Below are positions 25,049 through 32,109 of a stretch of 64,000 nucleotides of DNA, piece after piece; the first letter of the stretch is position 1; each line of letters begins with the position of its first letter. The notes below the pieces were generated by a model that was given only the letters and a program-made list of their open reading frames with translations, was not told where the DNA came from and searched no databases. Origin of the DNA: UBA5336 sp964412785 (lineage in GTDB: Bacteria; Pseudomonadota; Alphaproteobacteria; Caulobacterales; Hyphomonadaceae). A program made the position numbers and the translations under genes. The stretch spans positions 1-64,000 of the forward strand of contig CAYPQD010000004.1 in NCBI GenBank assembly GCA_964412785.1, given 5' to 3'.

Positions 25049-25576
25049 ATGAATGCAGCGCAAGCGGAACGCCAGACAGAAAAAGCCGTCGATGCTTACC
25101 GGTCGATCGGTGAGGTGGCACGCGAGCTTGGCTTGCCGACCCATGTGCTGCGTTACTGGGAAGGCCGTTTTCCCAGGCAGGTGAAACCCGTCAAGCGCCC
25201 AGACGGACGGCGCCTGTTCCGCCGCGAGGACATCGAGAGCCTGCGCGCGATCCAGATCCTGGTGCATGAGCGCGGGATGACCCTGAAGGGTGCCAAGGCG
25301 CTCCTGCTCGAGCAGGGCGTGGCGGCCGTGCTCGCGGGGGAGGCGAAACTGATCGCGCCGCCATCGTCGAACGTGCCGCCGGCGGTCCACCGGATGCAGT
25401 CTTCCCTTCGTGAGGCGTTTGGTGGGGAGACCGGCGACACAGTGCCCGCTGCGGGCGGGCAAGACGGCGCTGTGGCCGGCGAACCGGGCAGCCCTGAACG
25501 GCTGCGCCGGATACTCAGCGACATGACCGACCTCAAGCTGCGCCTCGACTCAGCGCGCCTGCGCATGGCAGCCTGA
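25049..25576 (+). CDS. MerR family transcriptional regulator
   Basis: The 175-residue protein has an N-terminal winged HTH (YRSIGEVARELGLPTHVLRYWEGRFP, then RRLFRREDIESLRAIQILVHERGMTLKGAK) and a C-terminal coiled-coil-like segment (ERLRRILSDMTDLKLRLDSARLR). A Gly/Ala/Pro-rich linker joins them and no effector-binding domain or metal-binding cysteines are seen. AGGAGG precedes the ATG. This is the MerR gene regularly found after ihfA in alphaproteobacteria; its targets are unknown. Confidence 0.88.
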   Translation: MNAAQAERQTEKAVDAYRSIGEVARELGLPTHVLRYWEGRFPRQVKPVKRPDGRRLFRREDIESLRAIQILVHERGMTLKGAKALLLEQGVAAVLAGEAKLIAPPSSNVPPAVHRMQSSLREAFGGETGDTVPAAGGQDGAVAGEPGSPERLRRILSDMTDLKLRLDSARLRMAA

Positions 25577-25638
25577 CAGGACCGGTGTGCAGATTGGCGT
25601 TTGCATTCGAGGCGCAACGCCGCCTATACCAGCGCTAT

Positions 25639-25716
25639 CGGAACGTGGCGCAGCCCGGTTAGCGCACCGGTCTGGGGGACCGGGGGTCGCAGGTTCGAAT
25701 CCTGCCGTTCCGACCA
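25639..25716 (+). tRNA. tRNA-Pro (anticodon GGG), CCA encoded
   Basis: The 78-base gene folds as a cloverleaf: acceptor CGGAACG pairs with CGTTCCG, the anticodon loop is CTGGGGG within a CCGGT/ACCGG stem, and the T-loop is GTTCGAATC. The encoded CCA is at 25714-25716. It reads CCC and CCU codons. It stands alone between the MerR gene and nuoA. Confidence 0.97.
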
Positions 25717-25848
25717 TCGCCTCAATGGCTGGCCGTGACGCGGCGCCGCATATCCGGGACGTGAAACGCGCTAACATACCATGTAGGCACCAGAAACTGT
25801 CGATGACGCGCCCCGACTGCCGCGACCGCGTCCACAGGGAAGACTGAC

Positions 25849-26223
25849 ATGACCGATATTGAACGTTTTGCACTGGACTACCTGCCGGTGCTCATCTTCC
25901 TGGGGTTCGCAGCCGGCCTGTCGGTGCTGTTTGTCCTCGGCTCGGCCATGCTCGCGCCGCACAAGCCGGATCCAGAGAAGCTGTCGGCGTATGAGTGCGG
26001 GTTCAACGCCTTCGACGATGCGCGCATGAAATTTGACGTGCGCTTCTACCTCGTCGCGATCCTGTTCATCATCTTTGACTTGGAAGTGGCGTTCCTGTTT
26101 CCGTGGGCGGTCAGCCTCGGTGAGATCGGCCTGTTCGGTTTCTGGTCGATGGTCGCGTTTCTAATGGTGCTGACCGTTGGCTTCGCCTATGAGTGGCGCC
26201 GCGGAGCGCTTGAATGGGAGTAG
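25849..26223 (+). CDS. nuoA: NADH-quinone oxidoreductase subunit A
   Basis: The 124-residue membrane subunit has three transmembrane helices and the conserved loop YECGFNAFDDARMKFDVRFYLVAILFIIFDLEVAFLFPW, split across the second and third helices. It belongs to the quinone-reduction region of complex I. First gene of the nuo operon; the 132 bases between the tRNA and nuoA should contain the operon promoter. Only three bases separate it from nuoB. Confidence 0.97.
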   Translation: MTDIERFALDYLPVLIFLGFAAGLSVLFVLGSAMLAPHKPDPEKLSAYECGFNAFDDARMKFDVRFYLVAILFIIFDLEVAFLFPWAVSLGEIGLFGFWSMVAFLMVLTVGFAYEWRRGALEWE

Positions 26224-26226
26224 GGC

Positions 26227-26802
26227 ATGAGCGATGACGTCAAGCTGAAGCCCTATGCCCTCGGTGCCGGCCGCGCCGGTATCGAGGGTGGGCGAGATGT
26301 GCGTCTCGACGATCCGTTTTATTCCGGACTGTCAGATCAGCTGGCCGACAAGGGCTTTTTCACGGCCCGCGCTGACGATTTGATCGCGTGGGCGCGAACC
26401 GGCTCGCTGATGTGGATGACTTTCGGGCTTGCCTGCTGCGCCGTGGAAATGATGCATGCGGGCAATCCTCGTTACGACCTTGAACGGTTCGGCATGGCGC
26501 CGCGCGGAAGCCCTCGCCAGTCGGACGTGATGATCGTCGCAGGCACGCTCACCAACAAGATGGCGCCGGCTCTGCGCAAGGTATACGATCAGATGCCGGA
26601 GCCGCGCTATGTCATCTCGATGGGATCTTGTGCCAATGGCGGGGGCTATTACCACTACAGCTACAGCGTGGTGCGCGGATGCGACCGGATCGTGCCGGTG
26701 GACATCTATATTCCCGGATGCCCGCCGACGGCAGAGGCGCTGGTCTACGGTTTTCTGCAGCTGCAGAAGAAGATCCGCCGCGAAGGCTCGATCGAGCGCT
26801 AG
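26227..26802 (+). CDS. nuoB: NADH-quinone oxidoreductase subunit B
   Basis: The 191-residue peripheral subunit carries the ligands of the N2 [4Fe-4S] cluster: the tandem Cys in ACCAVEMM, one Cys in MGSCANGGGYY and one in GCPPTAEAL. It passes electrons to ubiquinone. The N-terminal ~35 residues are variable. Followed within 11 bases by nuoC. Confidence 0.97.
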   Translation: MSDDVKLKPYALGAGRAGIEGGRDVRLDDPFYSGLSDQLADKGFFTARADDLIAWARTGSLMWMTFGLACCAVEMMHAGNPRYDLERFGMAPRGSPRQSDVMIVAGTLTNKMAPALRKVYDQMPEPRYVISMGSCANGGGYYHYSYSVVRGCDRIVPVDIYIPGCPPTAEALVYGFLQLQKKIRREGSIER

Positions 26803-26813
26803 GAGTGGCTGAC

Positions 26814-27446
26814 ATGGCTGTGGATTTCGAGGCGCTCGGCGATCTTGCCAGCTATCTTGAGACGGCGCTCAGGGCTGCCGTCCGGCGGGTCGGGGTGGTG
26901 CGTGGCGAACTCAGCCTCGATGTGGAGCGCGATCGGATTGTCGATGTCATCCGTTTCCTTCGCGAGGACACCCAGTGCCTGTTCGAAACGCTGATCGATC
27001 TTGCCGGCGTCGATTATCCCGAGCGCGCGGACAGGTTTGACGTGGTCTATCACCTCCTCTCCATGCGGATGAACCAGCGCATTCGCGTTCGCGTGACGAC
27101 GGACGAGGAGCGCGCCGTGCCGAGCCTTGTCGGGGTCTTTCGGGGCGCGGGCTGGTATGAGCGCGAGGCGTTCGACCTTTATGGCATTACCTTCTCGGAC
27201 CATCCGGACCTGCGCCGGCTGCTCACCGATTATGGCTTTGAGGGATATCCGATGCGCAAGGACTTCCCGCTGACCGGGCATAGCGAGGTGCGCTATGACG
27301 AGCTTCAAAAGCGGGTCGTCTACGAGCCGGTGACGCTGACGCAGGAATACCGGGACTTCGATTTCCTCTCGCCCTGGGAGGGCATGACCCGCGTCATTCC
27401 CGGAGATGAGAAAGCGACACAGGGCAAGGACGACAGCCATGGCTGA
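26814..27446 (+). CDS. nuoC: NADH-quinone oxidoreductase subunit C
   Basis: The 210-residue subunit has the 30-kDa complex I pattern: FDVVYHLLSMRMNQRIRVRV, GWYEREAFDLYGITFSDHPDLRRLLTDYGFEGYP and MRKDFPLTGHSEVRYDE. The ATG at 26814 gives a normal-length protein; the open frame upstream overlaps nuoB and is not translated. It overlaps nuoD by eight bases and is a separate gene, not a nuoCD fusion. Confidence 0.97.
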   Translation: MAVDFEALGDLASYLETALRAAVRRVGVVRGELSLDVERDRIVDVIRFLREDTQCLFETLIDLAGVDYPERADRFDVVYHLLSMRMNQRIRVRVTTDEERAVPSLVGVFRGAGWYEREAFDLYGITFSDHPDLRRLLTDYGFEGYPMRKDFPLTGHSEVRYDELQKRVVYEPVTLTQEYRDFDFLSPWEGMTRVIPGDEKATQGKDDSHG

Positions 27447-28635
27447 CGACTACAATTCCGCTGCGGTGGACGACAACAAGTTCACCCTGAATTTCGGGCC
27501 GCAGCACCCGGCCGCCCACGGCGTGCTGCGCATGATCCTTGATCTCGACGGTGAGGTGGTGGAGCGCGTCGACTGCCATATCGGTCTCCTGCACCGCGGC
27601 ACCGAGAAGCTTCTCGAATACAAGACCTACCTGCAGGGCCTGCCATATTTCGACCGGCTCGACTATTGCGCGCCGATGAACCAGGAGCATGCCTGGTGCC
27701 TCGCCATCGAGAAGCTGATGGCAGTCGACATCCCGCGACGGGCAAAATTCATACGGGTGCTCTATTCCGAGATCGGCCGGATCATGTCGCACCTCCTGAA
27801 TGTCGGCACACAGGTCCTTGATGTCGGCGCGCTGACGCCGATCACATGGTGTTTCGAGGAGCGTGAGAAGCTGAGCGTGTTCTATGAGCGCGCCTCCGGC
27901 TCTCGCATGCACTCGGCCTATTTCCGCCCGGGCGGTGTCCATCAGGACCTGCCTCAGGAGCTGATTGATGACATCCTCGCCTGGTGTCGCGACTTCCCCG
28001 GGCGCCTTGATGACATCGAGGGGCTCGTGACCGAGAACCGGATCTTCAAGCAGCGCAATGTCGACATTGGGGTCGTTGACACGAAGACCATTCTCGACTG
28101 GGGATTTTCCGGCGTCATGGTGCGCGGCAGTGGCCTGAAGTGGGATCTTCGGCGCGCCCAGCCCTATGAGGTCTATGACGAGCTCGATTTCCGCGTGCCG
28201 ATCGGCCAGCATGGCGATAATTACGATCGCTATGTCTGCCGCATGGATGAAATGCGCCAGTCGGTACGCATCATCGAGCAGTGTATCGAGATGATGCCGG
28301 CGGGCGAGGTTCTGATGGCCGGCTCGAAGGTGGCGCCGCCGCGCCGGGGCGAGATGAAGCGCTCGATGGAGGCGCTGATCCATCACTTCAAGCTCTACAC
28401 CGAAGGCTTCCACGTGCCGGAAGGCGAGGTATATGCGGCTGTCGAGGCGCCAAAGGGTGAGTTCGGCGTCTATCTCGTCGCCGATGGCACCAACCGGCCC
28501 TATCGCGCGAAGATCCGCGCGCCGGGCTTTCCGCACCTGCAGGCAATGGACCATCTCTGCAAGGGGCACATGCTGGCTGACGTTTCAGCGATTCTCGGTT
28601 CGCTCGATATCGTGTTCGGGGAGATCGACCGGTGA
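27439..28635 (+). CDS. nuoD: NADH-quinone oxidoreductase subunit D
   Basis: The 398-residue 49-kDa subunit contains FGPQHPAAHGVLRMIL, HIGLLHRGTEKL and the C-terminal PSNRPYR-like block (here GTNRPYRAKIRAPGF), forming the quinone cavity with NuoB. A four-base overlap joins it to a VOC-family gene instead of directly to nuoE. Confidence 0.97.
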   Translation: MADDYNSAAVDDNKFTLNFGPQHPAAHGVLRMILDLDGEVVERVDCHIGLLHRGTEKLLEYKTYLQGLPYFDRLDYCAPMNQEHAWCLAIEKLMAVDIPRRAKFIRVLYSEIGRIMSHLLNVGTQVLDVGALTPITWCFEEREKLSVFYERASGSRMHSAYFRPGGVHQDLPQELIDDILAWCRDFPGRLDDIEGLVTENRIFKQRNVDIGVVDTKTILDWGFSGVMVRGSGLKWDLRRAQPYEVYDELDFRVPIGQHGDNYDRYVCRMDEMRQSVRIIEQCIEMMPAGEVLMAGSKVAPPRRGEMKRSMEALIHHFKLYTEGFHVPEGEVYAAVEAPKGEFGVYLVADGTNRPYRAKIRAPGFPHLQAMDHLCKGHMLADVSAILGSLDIVFGEIDR

Positions 28636-29108
28636 GCGCTGGCCCGGCCTTCCCAGAACAGCGCCTGTCCGTGATCACGCTTGGTGTCTCTGACCGGGCG
28701 GCGATGACCGCGTTCTGTGAGGACGTGCTGGGCCTGCGCAATGTCGGTCCCACCGCGATGGCGGTGTTCGACCTTGGCGGCTTCGTGCTGGGGCTGTGGG
28801 AGCACGGCAAGCTTGCTGAGGATGCGGGCATGATCCCGGGCGAGCCCGCACCGCCCGGCACCTTCAGGGGCGTCGCGCTTGCGTACAATGCTCGCTCCCG
28901 GCAGGAGGTGGACAACATCTTCGCCCGCCTGGAGATGGCGGCCGTAACCATCACGAAAGTGCCCCATGAGGCATTCTGGGGCGGCTATTCCGGCTACTTT
29001 GCCGACCCTGAAGGCAATGCCTGGGAGGTCGTGCACAATCCCCACTGGAGCCTCGACGACGCCGGCCGCGTCGTCCTGCCCGATACGCCCGATAAGGAGG
29101 GCCGCTAG
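28632..29108 (+). CDS. VOC (glyoxalase/bleomycin-resistance fold) protein inserted in the nuo operon
   Basis: The 158-residue protein has the VOC beta-alpha-beta-beta-beta pattern: LSVITLGVSDRAAMTAFCEDVLGL, AVFDLGGFVLGLWEHG in the first half, and WGGYSGYFADPEGNAWEVVHNPHW in the second. DPEGNxWEV is the usual metal-site strand. It is coupled to nuoD (ATGA overlap) and directly abuts nuoE (stop 29108, start 29109), so it must be co-expressed with complex I. It is not a complex I subunit in any well-known enzyme. Substrate unknown; its placement may reflect simple insertion or a link to redox stress. Confidence 0.85.
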   Translation: MSAGPAFPEQRLSVITLGVSDRAAMTAFCEDVLGLRNVGPTAMAVFDLGGFVLGLWEHGKLAEDAGMIPGEPAPPGTFRGVALAYNARSRQEVDNIFARLEMAAVTITKVPHEAFWGGYSGYFADPEGNAWEVVHNPHWSLDDAGRVVLPDTPDKEGR

Positions 29109-30212
29109 ATGGCGCTTCGACGATTCGACATTGAGGCCGGGGGCGAGACCTTCGCATTCCGGCTGGAAACCGAGGATGAGGTTGCCTTCTGGCGCGCCAA
29201 GTATCCTGACGACCGCCAGCAGTCGGCGGTGATCCCGCTGCTCTGGCTGGCCCAGAAGGACAATGGCGGCTGGCTCAGCGAACCGGCCATGCGTGTCGTC
29301 GCCGACCGCCTCACCATGCCCTATGTTCGCGTCTATGAAGTGGCGACCTTCTACACCATGTTCCGGTTGCAGCCCGTCGGCAGGCACCATGTCCAGCTGT
29401 GCGGGACGACGCCGTGCATGCTGCGCGGGGCTGAAGCGCTGAAGAAGGTCTGCGAGCGCCATATTGGCCGCCAGATGGCCGTGACTGATGATGGCAAGCT
29501 TTCCTGGGAAGAAGTGGAATGCCTTGGCGCCTGTGTGAACGCGCCCATGGTGCAGGTCAATGAGGACTATTTCGAGGACCTCACGCCCGAGAGCCTGCAG
29601 GCGATCCTGGAGCGCCTGCGCGGTGGTGCGGGCGTCGATACGGGCCCGCAGGTGGACCGCGTCTTCTCCGCGCCGCAAGGCGGCACAGACGTCCTGACCG
29701 ACCCGTCCCTGTTCGACGGAAGCCGCGCTGCGCCGCTCGGCGCCATTCCGAACGCTCCCGTGGCCGATGAGCCGGCAGCGGAGGCGAAGGGCGAGCCTCC
29801 GGCGGCGCCGCCAACCAAGACGCAAGGCGGGGACGCCTCCAAGGGTGACGTCAAGGCGGCCGAACCGGACGGCAAGCATAAGCCGGAGACGCTGCCCGGA
29901 CAGAAACCCGCCATGGTCGACCCCGGTCAGACCGCCGCCGACGATCTGAAACGGATCAAGGGCATCGGCCCGACGAATGAGGAGCAGCTCAACCGGCTCG
30001 GCATCTTCACCTTCGCTCAGATCGCCAACTGGACACTTGAGAATGTGGAGTGGGTGGAGGGATATCTCAGCTTCCCGGGCCGGATCAGGCGCGAGGACTG
30101 GATATCCCAGGCGCGTATCCTCGCCCATGGCGGCGAGACGGCCTTCGCGCGGCGCGTCGATGCCGGCAAGGTGCCCTCCAGCCAGGATGAAGATGGCGAG
30201 GGCGGGAACTGA
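29109..30212 (+). CDS. nuoE: NADH-quinone oxidoreductase subunit E with long C-terminal extension
   Basis: Residues 1-175 are the 24-kDa thioredoxin-like subunit; the [2Fe-2S] N1a ligands are Cys98 and Cys103 (CGTTPC) and Cys138 and Cys142 (CLGAC). After a Pro/Ala/Lys-rich linker (about 190-275), residues 280-365 form a helix-hairpin-helix-like domain (DLKRIKGIGPTNEEQLNRLGI followed by WVEGYLSFPGRIRREDW). The total of 367 is roughly twice the bacterial norm; such tails occur in other alphaproteobacteria but their role is unproven. Its stop overlaps the next small gene. Confidence 0.94.
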   Translation: MALRRFDIEAGGETFAFRLETEDEVAFWRAKYPDDRQQSAVIPLLWLAQKDNGGWLSEPAMRVVADRLTMPYVRVYEVATFYTMFRLQPVGRHHVQLCGTTPCMLRGAEALKKVCERHIGRQMAVTDDGKLSWEEVECLGACVNAPMVQVNEDYFEDLTPESLQAILERLRGGAGVDTGPQVDRVFSAPQGGTDVLTDPSLFDGSRAAPLGAIPNAPVADEPAAEAKGEPPAAPPTKTQGGDASKGDVKAAEPDGKHKPETLPGQKPAMVDPGQTAADDLKRIKGIGPTNEEQLNRLGIFTFAQIANWTLENVEWVEGYLSFPGRIRREDWISQARILAHGGETAFARRVDAGKVPSSQDEDGEGGN

Positions 30213-30406
30213 TGGCCGGTCGTGAGCTTTCCTCGAAGGACAGGGCGGCGCTGGTGCGTGCGGCAATGCTGGACGGCGTTTGCATTGTCGGCGGCGGCCT
30301 TGCCTTTCTTGCGACCGACAACTGGGTCTGGCTACTCGCCGGCATCTTGCTGGGATCGGGATTCATACTCCCCGCGTTGATCCGGATCGTGCGGGCAGGG
30401 AGATAG
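30212..30406 (+). CDS. Small membrane protein between nuoE and nuoF
   Basis: A 64-residue protein with a charged N-terminus (MAGRELSSKDRAALVR) and two closely spaced hydrophobic segments (about 17-37 and 40-58) ending in IRIVRAGR. It starts one base before the end of nuoE and ends two bases before nuoF, so the spacing is that of a real operon gene. No family recognised; small membrane genes at this spot occur in other alphaproteobacterial nuo operons. A role in complex I assembly is conjecture. Confidence 0.7.
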   Translation: MAGRELSSKDRAALVRAAMLDGVCIVGGGLAFLATDNWVWLLAGILLGSGFILPALIRIVRAGR

Positions 30407-30408
30407 AC

Positions 30409-31716
30409 ATGCTTCAGGACAAAGACCGCATCTTCACCAACCTTTATGGCCGGCATTCACCTGGCCTCAAATCGGCGCAGAGACGCGGAGCATGGAATTC
30501 GACGAAAGACCTTCTCTCCTTCGGTCCGGAATGGGTGTGCGACCAGATCAAGGCGTCGGGCCTGCGCGGGCGGGGCGGGGCAGGTTTTCCGACGGGCCTG
30601 AAATGGACCTTCATGCCCAGGGAAGTCGGCGAGCGGGCGCACTATCTCGTCGTCAATGCCGATGAATCAGAGCCTGGTACCTGCAAGGACCGGGAAATCC
30701 TGCGCCATGACCCGCACCTGCTGATCGAGGGGTGCCTGATCGCGTCCTACGCCATGCGCGCTCATGCCTGCTATATCTATATCCGCGGCGAATATATTGC
30801 CGAGCGTCACGCCCTTGAGGCAGCCATCCGGGAAGCCTATGAGGCGCGCCTGATCGGCCAGGACAATCTCCATGGCTGGGATTTTGATCTTCATGTTCAC
30901 CATGGCGCCGGCGCCTATATCTGCGGCGAGGAGACCGCACTTCTGGAGAGCCTGGAGGGCAAGAAGGGCCAGCCGCGGCTTAAGCCGCCCTTCCCGGCAA
31001 ATGCCGGGCTTTATGGCTGTCCGACCACCGTGAACAATGTGGAATCCATCGCGGTGGTGCCGACCATCCTGCGCCGCGGCGCGGAGTGGTTTGCAGGCTT
31101 CGGCGCGCCGAACAATACCGGCACCAAGCTGTTTTGCGTGTCGGGCCACGTCAATACGCCATGCAATGTGGAAGAGGAGATGTCGATCACCTTCCGCGAG
31201 CTCATCGAGACCCATTGCGGCGGCATCCGCGGCGGCTGGGAAAACCTGAAGGCAGTGATCCCTGGCGGGTCATCCGTGCCGATGGTTCCGGCTGATCAGA
31301 TCCTCGATGCGAAGATGGATTTCGATACCCTGCGGGACCTGAAATCAGGCCTTGGTACGGCCGCTGTCATCGTCATGGACCAGTCGACAGACCTCATCAA
31401 GGCGATCGCCCGCATCAGCTATTTCTACAAGCATGAGAGCTGCGGCCAGTGCACGCCCTGCCGGGAAGGCACCGGCTGGATGTGGCGCACGGTGGAACGC
31501 ATGGCCCGCGGCGAGGCGGAGCATGACGAGATCGACATGCTGCTGGACGTGACCAAGCAGGTGGAGGGCCACACCATCTGCGCGCTCGGCGACGCGGCGG
31601 CCTGGCCTATCCAGGGGCTGATCCGCCATTTCCGCCACGAGATCGAGCAGCGCATCAACGATTATCGCGCAAGCCGGCGCACGATCGTCCCCGGTCACCG
31701 GGTGGCGGCAGAGTAG
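30409..31716 (+). CDS. nuoF: NADH-quinone oxidoreductase subunit F
   Basis: The 435-residue 51-kDa subunit binds NADH, FMN and the N3 [4Fe-4S] cluster. Motifs are GLRGRGGAGFPTGLKW (NADH), YICGEETALLESLEGKKGQPR (FMN) and ESCGQCTPCREG followed by a later Cys in HTICALGDAAAWP (cluster ligands). The ATG at 30409 gives the standard N-terminus; the longer frame overlaps the small gene upstream. Confidence 0.97.
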   Translation: MLQDKDRIFTNLYGRHSPGLKSAQRRGAWNSTKDLLSFGPEWVCDQIKASGLRGRGGAGFPTGLKWTFMPREVGERAHYLVVNADESEPGTCKDREILRHDPHLLIEGCLIASYAMRAHACYIYIRGEYIAERHALEAAIREAYEARLIGQDNLHGWDFDLHVHHGAGAYICGEETALLESLEGKKGQPRLKPPFPANAGLYGCPTTVNNVESIAVVPTILRRGAEWFAGFGAPNNTGTKLFCVSGHVNTPCNVEEEMSITFRELIETHCGGIRGGWENLKAVIPGGSSVPMVPADQILDAKMDFDTLRDLKSGLGTAAVIVMDQSTDLIKAIARISYFYKHESCGQCTPCREGTGWMWRTVERMARGEAEHDEIDMLLDVTKQVEGHTICALGDAAAWPIQGLIRHFRHEIEQRINDYRASRRTIVPGHRVAAE

Positions 31717-31721
31717 GATGA

Positions 31722-32105
31722 ATGGATACCCTGCGCCTCCTGCTGACGGTGGTCTGGGCGGCCCTGGTCGCGGGGCTCAGCGGGTTTGTCCTGTGGGCCT
31801 TGTGGTTGCCTCGACTGCAGGTCGGGTTCGTGCACGCGCCGGAGGCATATCTGCCTCTGGGATTTACGCTGGCAACCCTGTTCATCGCCATTGGGGCAAT
31901 GGTGCGCCCTGTCATCCTCTGGGGCCTCGTCGCCATCAATTTCGCCTGGATCGTCGTCCGGCTGGTACAGCTTGGCGCTGTCGGCATGGATTGGCCGCAA
32001 GACCTGCACGGCGCACTTATCCTTCTGGCGCCCAGCTATCTGCTTGCGCGTTGGCATTCGGCCGCGTCAAGGCAGGTGCATTCCAATCCGGCAGACGAGT
32101 TCTGA
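31722..32105 (+). CDS. Small polytopic membrane protein between nuoF and nuoG
   Basis: The 127-residue product has about three hydrophobic segments (roughly 5-30, 42-64 and 66-85) and a fourth weaker one near 100-115, consistent with an inner-membrane protein. It lies 5 bases after nuoF and 4 before nuoG, so it is almost certainly expressed with complex I. No family recognised. The competing frame starting at 31718 gives a Pro/Gly/Arg-rich, non-membrane product and is judged to be a shadow. Confidence 0.68.
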   Translation: MDTLRLLLTVVWAALVAGLSGFVLWALWLPRLQVGFVHAPEAYLPLGFTLATLFIAIGAMVRPVILWGLVAINFAWIVVRLVQLGAVGMDWPQDLHGALILLAPSYLLARWHSAASRQVHSNPADEF

Positions 32106-32109
32106 GATC

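Noticed and set aside
26628..26813. N-terminal extension of NuoC
   Set aside because: It overlaps nuoB in another frame, and the ATG at 26814 gives a normal-length subunit.
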